From positions 21,468,040 through 21,532,039 of the forward strand of contig NC_045145.1 in assembly GCF_008831285.2 (NCBI RefSeq): 64,000 nucleotides of DNA, given 5' to 3'. This DNA is from Nymphaea colorata (Eukaryota; Streptophyta; Magnoliopsida; Nymphaeales; Nymphaeaceae). Below, piece by piece: positions 11,592-27,356 of this stretch. Below the pieces are notes generated by a model, which saw only the letters and a program-made list of their open reading frames with translations, was not told the origin of the DNA and did not search any database. Within the stretch, counting starts at the first letter, position 1; every line of letters begins with the position of its first letter. The translations under genes and the position numbers were made by a program.

Positions 11592-14500
11592 ATGGAAGGC
11601 TGCAAGTTCAGTGGAGGCAGAGCTAAGGCCAACCTGATTCTCTCCGCAGGCATCCTCCAGAGAGCGTGGACCTCCATCTCCGAGCTCCAACGTCGACGGA
11701 GCACTACTGACGCGTGCCCCTTCGTCGTGGACGACACTTCCCCCAACTCCACAACCTTAGTCTTCCTGCGGCATCATGTATCTGCCTTCATTCAGCGCGA
11801 CGAGCGCCGTCGTCTACCCCTGCAAACCCATCCCCACTTCGACTTCCTCACTACCAACGGCAACCCTTCCGTCTCCTTCAATGGAACCTTTCTCTCCGTC
11901 TACCTCAGCTTCCTTCAATCCACCGATTTCGGAGACCAGGCATGTCCAATCTCTACCTGTTTCATTTCTCTCAAGAAATTTTCTTTTGTGAATTACAATG
12001 TCGAGAAAGAAGGCATAAAACTTTTACATTTCGGAGACCAGGCATGTCCAATCTGTACCTGTTTCATTTCTCTCAAGAAATTTTCTTTTGTGAATTACAA
12101 TGTCGAGAAAGAAGGCATAAAACTTTTACTTGGTTATCATCACATGACAACAACTACTTAGTGGAATTTTGTCTTCGTTTTTAGAATATTGGAGTTGGGG
12201 CGAAACCAAGATTTTTTTGATGGGCCGGCCAAACAGTCCATCAAACTTATTCGGATAGGGCCAAACTAAATCCGAGTAGGGTCAAACTAAATCGGAATAT
12301 AAAAGACACATTACCCAACCAAAGTTTTCCAATTTTTATAATGTAATATTTTTTTTGCAAATAGTTGGGGCGGGCCACCGCCTAGGTTGAGTTTGAGGAA
12401 ACATAGTTTTGTAAAACTAATGTTGAGTTTGATATTAGAATGTAACATTCAAGGCTACATAAAAAAGTGTGTTTTCTAGATGATCTTCAATTTAGTTGAA
12501 CAAACTGGAAATCTTACTACCATATATTTTAAATTCAAGGCTACATTAAAAAAGTGTGTTTTCGGGATCCTCAATTTAGTTTGACAAACTGGAGATTTAC
12601 TACCATAGAATTTAAATCCATGCTACATGTTAAAAGCCATATATTTAAAGTAAGATGGGAAAATTTTAAATCCATGCTATATGTTAAAAGCCGGTAAAAT
12701 GGAAAGAGACCTGACCTTATAAGATCTTATGATTTCAAATCACCTCAGACCTGAAATTCATAGCTAAACAAACACAACCGAAGTGAAAAGCTTGACTTCC
12801 CTCATATTATTCATAAAAAGAAAAGCTTTGTAACAAATAAACCAAGTTTCCAAAACCCATTAAGAAACTAAGTTTGTATAAATTGACATTCTTACAAAAC
12901 TAGGTTAGATATGAATGTTATCCAAAACCGTTCTTACAGTGGGGTTAGGTAATAGCCTTAATAATAATTGGCCTCTCAACACATATACCATATGATAGCA
13001 GTCAGCTAAAAACCCAAATTGTATAAAAAAAAAAAAAATTAAGGGCATTCGGGTCTGGAGAAAGCGGTTGCTCTGTTATTACCATCTTTTATCTTGCCTG
13101 GTTAGGAAGAGGATGATATCTGATTGTAAAACAATAAGTTGACATGATAAGGACTTGATTTATGGTACCAACTAAGATGGTCATGAACATCAATCTATTA
13201 ATTTCTAGTTAATGTTTATTAACAAATGTACGGTTACCTTTATTTAGCTTGTTTTTGAAGTTAAATGCATAAATTAAAAAATATACTATAGTTTATACAA
13301 AGTGGGTGGCGCATGTACCAGAAATTAACTTAGAAACGTTTTGTGACATTAAAAAGTAGTTGACATTGAATTGCCTATATAAATATCGAAGGTTGATTAT
13401 AAGTTTTACTATATTTTAATGTGAAAGAGAAGGATGTTAAAGTATGAATAGAATACCAAATTAATTTTATAATTAAGTCGTTAGGCCCAAGCTTAGGGGA
13501 TGAACCGGCAGGAGCCATGCCTCACTTCACCACCAATTTGATCCAACTGTTTTATCTATCTGCCCTAAAAACTCAAATAATTTAATAAAAAAGTATGTTA
13601 CAATATGTCATATATCTACCCAAAAAATTGCAATAATGTTCTATTAATGTATCCCAACTGTTTTTTTTGACAAATACATAATTATTGTTATAATGACAAG
13701 GTTTTCTGGAATTAATGGGAGCATGTCAAGGTTGATGTGTAGCGGGTTATGTACATCATATTGTTTTCGTGCACTAGGTTATGGTAAATGAAAAAAAAAT
13801 CCTAGTTAATAAAAAAAATTGTATGAAAAAAGAAAATTTTAAAAATGAATATTTTTTAAATAATTTATAAAATATCCCAACTCCTTTTTCTTTTCTTTTC
13901 TTTTTCTTTTTTTTTTTTTTTTTTGCGCACTCACTCTCAGGTTTCTGAACCGTTACTGACGCTTCTCTCTCGCTTTCTGACATCACAAAGCTTCAAAACC
14001 TGGAACTTACTCAAAAACGAAGAAGAAATAACAAACAGCTGATAATTGTTGGTGAGGAGGAAGGAGGCGCGATTGCTGCTCTTTGCACGTTGTGGCTTCT
14101 AATGAACTGGTCGTCCCCCTCGCTACCTCTTTGCATCACCTTTGATGCTCCGTTCATCGGAGGCGACGAACTCCAGAAAGCCGTCGGCACTGTTGAGCAA
14201 TGGACGGCCCAATTCTGGCATGTCACCAGGCGACGCTACGACTGGCATTTTTACTCCGATTCCGGCCGGTACGAACCCTTCGGCACCTACTTTCTCATTT
14301 CCGACTCCGGCTGTGTCTGTGTTGATGACCCGGATTCTGCCCGTGAGTTGCTCCAAGTTAAATCTCCAAGTTCGGATGGGCACTTCCTTGACAACGACCA
14401 TGGCCGTCGATATTCCGGTTTAAAAGAGTACGGTATGTTGCGGAAGAAGCTTGAGAAGACGCCTTTACCCAAAAGCAGAAATATTGAAGCGACTGGTTTC

Positions 14501-15693
14501 CAGGAATGCCTCATGGTAGATTTGGCTCTGCAACTAGACTCGGCTGGAATTGGGTTCAACCATGAGGTAATTAGAAATCCCTCTCTCCTTGTTGATTCAC
14601 CATTCAACCAAAATGATCTGATGGCGTAGGAGATGCCAATTTATTCAAAAACTAACATTACCAAGTCGTCGAACAGCAAGACGGGAGAAATCACGTTCCA
14701 GATGAGATATATTTATGCATGAATTTGTTGGTACACAAAGTTTTTCTAAATAAAGTCAAAAAATCTGTATAATATTCATGAGCTCACTTAGATCATGCAG
14801 ACTAGCATCACGCACTTTCTCTTTCTCATGCCTTTCCTCAGCAATCAGCAACAATCTGATGCATGCAATTACTGCACGCATTTTGTGATGCCATTAATCA
14901 GAAACACCAAAAGCTGCTTCAATCAATGGGGGAAAGAGAGGAAGTAGCGCACCTCAGCCGGAAAAGCGCCCCAAACGCTTCCAAGAGGCTCAATCAAGTG
15001 AAGAAGCAAATGGCCCGTCTTGAGTGGTACAAGAAAGAGTGTGAGTCGAAGAACATGACCTACTACGACTGTTACAAGAGCAGGAGCACAGAGAAAGACA
15101 TGGACGTCATTAAATTCAAGAACATACTCAACAACTACTGGAGGGAGAAAGTGGAGGAAGCCGAGGACAAGCCACAGCTGCCGGACGCTCGGATGCGCGT
15201 CAAGTGGCTCTTCGCTGGAGTGACCTACAAACGCATGGTCGAGCCGCTCGACATCGCCGATCACTACCGGAGAACCGGCCGCGGAGACTACACGGCAAGA
15301 AGACCTCGCCATTATGAGTTACTGGAGAAATGGTACGAGGAAGATGATAAGAAAAACAAGAAGGAGAAGAAGAAGGAGGGGAAGGGCACGAGCCTCACGG
15401 ATGACTCGTGCTTTTGGGCTCATGTTGAGGAGGCTGCACTGAGGCTGAATGAGCTGAAGAAGGAAGGGAGAATCGCAGGGGGCAAGAGCAAGGAGGACCT
15501 GTGGAACGAATTGAGGGAGTTTGAAGGCTATGTGATGAAGTCGGTGGACAACTACGAATTGTCCCCCGAGGTTTTCCTGGACAACAGTTCGTTCATGGAG
15601 TGGTGGAAGGAGTATGAGAAAGAGCTCCACCCTGGTTACAGTTCACAGTTTGTTGCTTTCATGAAGGACAGACGCTATGTCCATTACAAATGA
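11592..15693 (+). CDS. SAG101: SAG101-like EDS1-family protein L3 (three exons, GC donor)
   Basis: Exons 11592-11939, 13991-14566 and 14902-15693, with phase-0 introns of 2051 and 335 bp, give 571 residues. The nucleophile elbow is GEEEGG, so Glu (E139) replaces Ser and hydrolase activity should be absent. A basic stretch, QKRRRNNK, sits just before it. EP motifs are intact: MARLEWYKKECES, TYKRMVEPLDIADHY, DDSCFWAHVEEA and SFMEWWKEYEKEL. Role by family: EDS1 partner in TIR immunity. The intron-1 donor at the position used by the paralogues is CAG|GCATGT, a GC rather than GT donor, and it lies in a 102-bp tandem duplication. If splicing fails, exon 1 reads on to a stop near 12160 and gives a truncated lipase half. 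Exon-2 start (AAAG|CTTCAAAAC) is set by frame and paralogue alignment. The gene may therefore be intact, alternatively spliced or weakly expressed. Confidence 0.85.
11926..12129 (+). repeat. 102-bp in-frame tandem duplication across the L3 exon 1 splice junction
   Basis: Units 11926-12027 and 12028-12129 are identical but for one base (CTCTACC versus CTGTACC). Each contains the last exon-1 codons (TTCGGAGACCAG) and the GCATGT donor. Because the unit is 34 codons long, both copies stay in the same open frame. Confidence 0.95.
12188..12380 (-). mobile_element. Interspersed-repeat fragment (copy 1) in intron 1 of L3
   Basis: GGGGCGAAACCAAGATTTTT through AGTTGGGGCGGGCCACCG matches, in reverse orientation, the block at about 45970-46165. 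Both share GGGCCAAACTAAATC, ATTACC(C)AACCAAA and AATTTTT(A/G)TAAT words in the same order. This type of GGGGCGGA sequence is typical of decayed plant retroelement ends. Confidence 0.6.
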
Positions 15694-17118
15694 GAGGTTC
15701 CATCCAACATGTTCATTTCCTTGTAAAATTTAGTTCCTTTCATTTTGGAAGAAGCCGTATCTATGGAAAAAGTAACAATTGCGCCTCAAAATTTTTCGTT
15801 ACATCAGTGGATCATGTTACAGGTGGGACGTTGATCAGATATAATGGTGGTCTCGATCTTTGTCTTGTCTTTGCTCTCTCTTACATAACCACCACTACAT
15901 CTGATCAACATTCCTAGCTCCTGATTCATGATCAACTGTGGAATTATTCTCATTTCTTACAAAAATGGCTACGTAATTTCACGTATTAGTTGGAAGTGTC
16001 TCTCCAACGCTTCCTTTCCTCCCGCTTCCCCTGCATCACTTACCCTTCTGTTTTCCATTACGATCACCTCCTACTTGGTTTTAGTACATCTCAATTTTAC
16101 TGTGGCAGAATCCAGCCTACGATTTCATTATTAATTTAGGGATTGACTTTTCTCACGCTAACTAACGTTGTTTGGTGCCCATTGATGGAGGACTGTGTTT
16201 GATTTGCCATTGTTGTATGGTGGAGAAGGAATCCCCCCGTGCAATGTTCTCTTTCCACCATCCCATTTGTAAATCCCTGAGGCTGGCTTGCAGGAATTTG
16301 TTTTCCGATCTAAACAATCAATTGCTTGTAATTTAGTTTCCATGCCATAAGCAATAGCCTTCTTACGAGCCATCTCTTTCTGCGATCCTTCTTATTATAT
16401 TGACTTTCATGGGAAAGTTTTGATCTGTATAAGCATTCTTACCGCCTATGTATAGGAGGCAAATGTTCGCTTCATTCAAGCAATTCAATGATGGGTAGAA
16501 GGAGTTCTGCTTCTTTGAACAGTGCCGGTTTGAGAGAGAGAGAAGGCGAAGACGAAGCCTTTGAAAAGAGAGGCCGATCGATTTCCGGAAAATGAGAAGG
16601 GAAATGGGACGGAAGCTTCGTTAACAGGAGCTTGGACGCATATTTACTTTCTTATAGCCCTTCCTTCTGACACACGGGAAGAATCATTAATGATTTCCTA
16701 CAGGTGGAACCTTTTAATCTTTATTAGCGGGCGTTTGATATATCCAGAATTCTAAACTTTTACAATCCAAATGCTTTATTTTTTAAAATTAGAATTATTA
16801 AACAAACGCCGTATTTTGTTTCTAAAATTAAGAAAATGAAACTTAGAATCTTGGTTCCATTTCAGTTTAAAGACGAAGAATATATATATATATGTGAAGT
16901 AATTTTAATCATTGGGCCAATATATTTTTGTGTGAGATTATCATTATTGAAACCAAAAGAATCCCAAGTCCCAGCCCAGAGCGGGGAACCTCTCTTTTTC
17001 TTTCTCTCTTCCTCTCTATCTCACAGAAGCTTCAGCGCCCAATAATTGACGTTGGATCGACACTCCACAAGACCTTTCCAAGGAAGCAATCTCTCTCTGA
17101 ATTTCTAGGTAGTTGTCC
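15694..17118. other. Intergenic; duplicated upstream sequence of the broken copy
   Basis: The L3 3' UTR begins here and resembles that of L2. From about 16465 the sequence shares blocks with the L4 upstream region (GCTTCATTCAAGCAATTCAA near 16470 and 19182; AATGAGAAGGGAAATGGGAC near 16591 against a near match at 19301) and from 16645 with the L3 upstream region. From about 16990 it resembles the L2 leader (CAGAAGCTTC, GCCCAATAATTGA). Confidence 0.55.
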
Positions 17119-17385
17119 ATGAAAGGTTGCAAGTTCAGTGAGGCAGAGCCAAGGACCAACTGATTCTCTCCACATGCATCCTCCAAAGGGCGTGGATTTC
17201 ACGAGCCATCATCCTTCATGGTGGACGACTTTTCTACAGGTCTTCCTGGCGTTGAACTAAGCTTATACAAACCCCATTCCCACTTCGACTTCCTCACTAC
17301 CAACGACAACACCTCCATCTCCTTCCGCGATCCCATTCTCACCGCCTTCTTCAGACTCCTTGAAGCCACCGACCTCGAAGCCTAG
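17119..17385 (+). pseudogene. Broken SAG101-like exon 1
   Basis: The sequence starts like exon 1 of L2 and L3 (ATGAAAGGTTGCAAGTTCAG). It then loses a G at TTCAGTGAGGCAG, which shifts the frame, and lacks a stretch after GGGCGTGGAT where paralogues encode TSISELQ. The final codons read GAAGCC then TAG just before a preserved GTATGT donor. The following ~200 bp resemble the start of L2 intron 1 (TCGCACCTTT, GTTCTCCGGC), so a genomic segment was copied, not a transcript. No matching exon 2 or exon 3 is seen before L4 begins. Confidence 0.85.
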
Positions 17386-18452
17386 GTATGTTCAACCTCT
17401 GCCTGCTTGATTCATCTGTGTAATTACCTTCCGCAAATCTTTTGCCAATTATTCCAATGTTTCCATCCCTTATGTGTTTTAAGAGCAAAAACTCGAATGA
17501 TTCCCGGAAATCGCACCTTTGCCGGTTCTCCGGCGCCGAAAGTTCCTCAACTTCCGTCTGCAAGCCACCCATTTCGCGTAACTGGAAAAAAAAAAGGTGG
17601 GGAAGGAAAAACAACACCTGCAACAGAGTCCCCTTGAGCTGTTTCTGGGAAAAAACAAAAAATCAAAAAAAATGGTGACCGCCCCATCGGTGGTGTCAGT
17701 GCTTCAGATCTCTGCTAAAGAACAAACCTGATCAATTGCTGGAATGTAACATATGGCTCCGGTTTGGGCTTATTCCATATGCTTGGAAGGATTGTTAGAG
17801 ACAAGGAAGTTTGCCTTCAGATGATGTCTTTGCTTTCGTTAATTAAAGGTGAAAAGTAGCAACGTTTGGACTGAGGTCTGCTGATGGATCTCAGTTCATA
17901 TCCTCTTTGCAGAAGCTTCATTCGAGGCTTTGGTTTTCTGAAAGGATTTTAGATATCGGATTATTGATGGGCATATCATGGAGAATGACATTCATAGGGT
18001 TTTCATTAGCTCCGATCAGCGAATGTCACCGGCAAGTTTCAGCCATTGTGAGCCGCGACTGGTCATTTTCTTGAAATGACCTTTTTGTGATGTTGCACGC
18101 TCATTTGTCTTTGTTATGTTTGTTAACTGTTCATCACGAATGACGAATTTGGTGATTATGCATGTGAGATTATGAAGAACATAAACTAAGTTAGTTGTTT
18201 TTTTACTGAAATAATATTTTTAAATAAAAATGAATGGCTCTTCTAACAACAAAATTTTGATAGCAGAAAGATTTTTTTTTTTTTACAAAATACTTAAACC
18301 AAAGCATGGTTTACTTTAAATTCATGTTTAAGAACATATTAAAAGGTTCACATTTTGGTTAAAGTTATCAATCATGACTATTTATCATTGTTTTTCTCTT
18401 AATTATTCATCTATTTTAAATGGATGGTCTCGATACTAAAAGTCATCATTGA

Positions 18453-18546
<94 letters not shown>

Positions 18547-19489
18547 TCATGATTTGAATGTATTTAGACAAAAACGTTAGGAACATTTTCATATTTATGA
18601 CAAATTCTTGTGAAGTCAATACATGACTATGACAAAGCCAAAACTTCTGGCTCATTGTTAGTAACAAAATAGTGGAAAGAAGAAAACTGAAAGGGATTGA
18701 CATTGCCTTGGCATGTGGAAATAACAGCCTGGTCATTCGGGCAATTTATTAACTTAATATAAAATTTTCGTTTAAGACTTTTAAGGAGGTGCTTTACCGA
18801 CTAAGTCACTGCTACTCTTTTATTTTACTGTTGTACCCGAATTGCATCAAGTCGGGTATGCACCAGACATGGGTGTCATTCCGACTCACACACACATGCG
18901 TGTCACTTCGACTCACACTCGAGTTTAATTAGAATGTCATATTACTAAATTACTTTTATAATATATATTGTTATGATATAATATTAAATTATAATAATAA
19001 TATATATATGTTTATAATAAATTAAAAATAATAATAAAATAACCTCATCCCGCTGTCCCCATATAAATTTTTTGGGACGTGGACACGGTATGCTTGAATA
19101 AGCCATTGTTTAGTTGCATTATTTCCCACCAAATTCGATACTCTCTACTTGGATCCCAGTAAACATTTGCGGTTAATGTTTGCTTCATTCAAGCAATTCA
19201 ATGACAATACCCTCTCTTGGAACGGAAGCCTTTTTGTTGTCGTTGACGCTTTGATTGACTTCAGGCTTCGTACCATCGCTTTACTTGCTTGGTAACGTGA
19301 AAATGAGAAAGGGAACGGGACGGAAGGTCCTCGGGGTCCACGTTCTTTCTCCGATGACCCCATTTTATCATATTAAAAGACTTTTATTTTTCTGTTAACT
19401 TTTTGACTATTCGTGCTCGGGCCTTACAGAATACAGGGACAGACAGCACAGTACCAATACTCTCCCTGTTTCTGCTGGATCTCTAAGCG
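17386..19489. other. Intergenic, L4 upstream region
   Basis: Begins with the relic of the copied intron (to about 17600), then AT-rich sequence, a long (AT)n tract and a block near 19180-19330 shared with the upstream region of the broken copy. No gene recognised. Confidence 0.55.
18456..18544. repeat. (AT)n microsatellite
   Basis: An uninterrupted alternating A/T run of about 89 bp between the broken SAG101 copy and L4. It is self-complementary and likely polymorphic. Confidence 0.97.
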
Positions 19490-23819
<4,330 letters not shown>

Positions 23820-26800
23820 AACTCGTTGATCTTGACAAGTTCACAGTGACATATCTGGAATATGGATTCCTGCGCCTCTTAGTTCCTTGCTCAGTAATAT
23901 TTCAAACATTGAATATTGTTGTAATTAGGCAATTATGTGTGCTTTCTTTGAAGTTTGAACTCATCATAACTATGCTTTGCTGCGATGCCTGAATCAAGTG
24001 TGAATTATCAGAACTCTTATAGATTAATATTATTGTTTATGTTGTGGAGAATAGTTAGATTGGTTGGCCAACGGGTCTTACCCAAAATGTTGTATTTTGG
24101 TAAACGAGAGGTACTTAATCGTTGTGTTATTGTGTGCTTGCTGGGATCGTAAACCCGATCTCATGACATGATTAACTACTCTACACGCTCTAATCCTCCT
24201 GGTTCATTAGAAGTGAAGTCATGCTCACTAAATAATACATGCAATGCTTATTAAAAATAAAACGTTTGAAATCTTTTCAAAGTTGGTGCTGATCACCTTA
24301 CACATGTTGCACAATATTTTGCACGTTCCATAAATATTATACATTGACGTGTAAACATATACAAATTTATTAGATATGGAAATTGATCAGATTCTTTAAT
24401 TAGATCATGAGTTGAATTCCAATCCTTTGAAAATCCACGGATCCAGATAAACCAAACCAATAATTAGTGAGTTTGTATGTTTTGCAAAATGGACAAGCCA
24501 TTCTTACATTACTCAATCTTATCACACTGAACTTTACTAGATTTTGTTGATAATGCAAAACTCTAACACAATATTTCCGATTCAGAGAAATTAACATCTG
24601 TCACTAAATATTTAAAGGTCGTGGCTAAATGCACCATAAACCATAAACCGTTGTTAAAAACACCATGCACCGTCGCTATGTCATGAACCATTGCCTCATC
24701 ATATTTTTGGCCTCGAACTTTCCTCGGGCAACGGCACTTCGTGAACTTGATCTTTCAGCTTCTTAATTTGTTTATTCGATTTTTTATATTTATCATGGAA
24801 TTTACTATATGTAAAAAGATATGACGCAATTGGATCTAGGACAGAGGACACATAAATAGTTGGTTATAAATTAAAAATTATTTTTAAGATAATTTTTTGT
24901 GAAATATATCGGTTGTATTAGCTAACACAATTTTAGCACGGGAACCAAAATTAGAAATTTCAGCCACTTTCAGGTTAGTGGCCAGAGGATTTTATTTGGC
25001 GAAAAAACTTTGAATGTATATATATGTGGGTATGCGCTTGTGTATGTTATAACCTGCACTTGTTCCCCTTTCTTTTATCTGGTCTCTTCCCAATTCTTTA
25101 TCTGGTTTTTGCAGGATTAACAATAGATATTATCTTCTTACCAGTCCAAACGTGGGATGGTCTTAGTCATTTCTTGATATATACTCCTCCACCTTATTCA
25201 ATGACCACGGATCTGAGGAAAAGGAAGTTCCAGTAACCTTCTCTAAAATGGTGGATATGATATAATAATTGGAGTTCGACCTCCATTATCGTCCTCACTA
25301 TCTCCCAATCTGTCTCTTTTCAATTGCTTGTAATAGGATCAAAGGTTATATGCTATTCTCAAAAGAAAAAAAGATTAAAGACAACTGAACATAGGACCAA
25401 GGACATTCTCGTGCAGAACATAATGTAAAGCAGAGCTTTAAAAAAGAAAAAAAAACAAACAAACCGACAAAGATTCTGATTCCATGTTAAAATTAGAAAT
25501 TTTAGGTTCTCATACATTCACGCGGACCTTGATTTCCTTTAGATATAACTTGATACAAAGATATCAACATAATATCATGGGACTGGATATCAGTTATACG
25601 CAGAAACATGTTGCAACATATTTTTCACAAGCCAAAGACTAACTAGAAATTAATGGTGCATATTATTATTGGTCGTATGCCTATGGATTCTTCATGGGTA
25701 ACTGTCCATTCTGAGATTTTGAGAACAGGAAATTAATCTGATTGTCAATAAGTTGATTGTCATTTTTAAGGAAGAAATGAACATTTTCCCAGTCTGCCCT
25801 TCCCACTATCTTTGTCAATGTTGTTGGATGCCGGATAATTGTTGCACGGCTAAAATTTTCAAAAATTCATCAGTAAAAGATCACAGAATGTGTACTCTCT
25901 CCCTTCGTTGTCTCCCACTCTCCAGCTTTCAATCCCTCTATAGCTCCTGCTCCTTCACTCTCCCTCCCTTTTTATCCCTCCCATTTTGCCACTAATATCA
26001 CCCTTGCTCTGCAAGCATCGATGGATCCGGATCCAATGGAACCATCCACCTCACAAGGAAGTCCCTTGACCTTTTTCTATATCTTTTACTACTCCTTTTT
26101 TCTATTAATATTCATTTGTCTCTTTTTATAATATCTAGCATCTACATTTACAACCTCTACAATAGAGTGTGCGGGAAGGAAAGAGGGCACAAAGGAGAGC
26201 AAGGGAGGAAGAAATCAAGGGCATCCAACGCAGGACCATCTTCTCTCTCGATCGGCCATGAGAAAGGGAGATACAGAGGTTCGGAGATGGAGAACGGAGA
26301 GGGAGAGTGGGAGAGACGATGAAAAAGTCGCGAAACTGTGGGAGAGAGGAGGAAAGCGATGGTTGGGGATGGTGGGAATGAAAGAACTAGAGAGAACTGA
26401 ACAGTTGCCATTATCCAAATCAATCAAGCATAAATGAAGCCATGACCAGATCGATTTTGTCATTGATATTGAGAAGATCGATACTGTCACGGCTTCATTC
26501 ATGCTACTGCCTCGGCCCTTCGGTTAACAGCAACCGTTGTCAAGATTAAATGGCTCGATTGTAGTTTTTCTCTTACACGCTCTCCAAAATATGTTCCGCA
26601 CATAGTAACTATTTACAAACACACTAACATGTTGACATTAATTTTTGTGGTAATCTTTTAGCCCATATTTTAATTGTGAGACACCCGTATCTCACCTATT
26701 TCTATCCGGAATTTGCAGCTATAATTCCGTAGAGGTGGTCTTCCTAAATATCAGTTCATTCTAACAAGTCAACTTACGTACACAGAAGGCGCAAACCTCA

Positions 26801-27356
26801 AGCATAAATCTGACCAGGAATGCCTGTGAAGCATATAATTATGAACAAAAAGAGCAAGGGTGAGACTCTGCAAAGGGAACATATATACATGTATCAAATT
26901 TTTATTTGGTTGCATACTAATTACAGCCAAATTTAAGACACATGACAAGTGACAGAAGGCTTCATCAGTCCAGTACCTACACTCTGCCATGCAGCAAGCC
27001 TTCAGCTGTACCCTATGAAATTCTAAAAGATGTACTAGCTATGGAGTTACATGCCATCTCACATGCTCAGGACAGTTCTTCAAAGCCAGCTTCTGCAGAC
27101 TGATGCGAAAGAAGCCATGAAAACCTCTTTTGAGACAAACGTAACACAAGCATCATGGCGATCAGGGGAAAAACTTTTCTTGACGCACTATGTGAAGCAC
27201 AACCATAACAAGCACGCATGAAAAAAGATTGACTAGCTGGTGGAATTGCACCGGAAATCTTCCAAGCTTCCTGAAAATTTAGAAATCCACTTGCACGATA
27301 ATGCAGAGCCATGATACTGTAGCACATGGAATATGATTATCCAGAAGACCGCTTTT
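23820..27356. other. Intergenic between SAG101-L4 and USE1
   Basis: Both flanking genes end toward this region (L4 plus strand, USE1 minus strand), so it holds two 3' UTRs. It contains one copy of a 199-bp dispersed repeat. The purine-rich stretch at about 26165-26365 has no recognisable coding content. No gene seen. Confidence 0.6.
24813..25011 (+). repeat. 199-bp dispersed repeat, copy 1
   Basis: Starts AAAAAGATATGACGCAATTG and ends GGCGAAAAAACTTT. It matches 41167-41365 in the same orientation with only four substitutions and no gaps. No terminal inverted repeat or coding sequence is visible in it. Confidence 0.93.

Noticed and set aside
18455-18736. Minus-strand frame ending in Tyr-Ile repeats
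   Set aside because: Created by the (AT)n tract; no gene signals.
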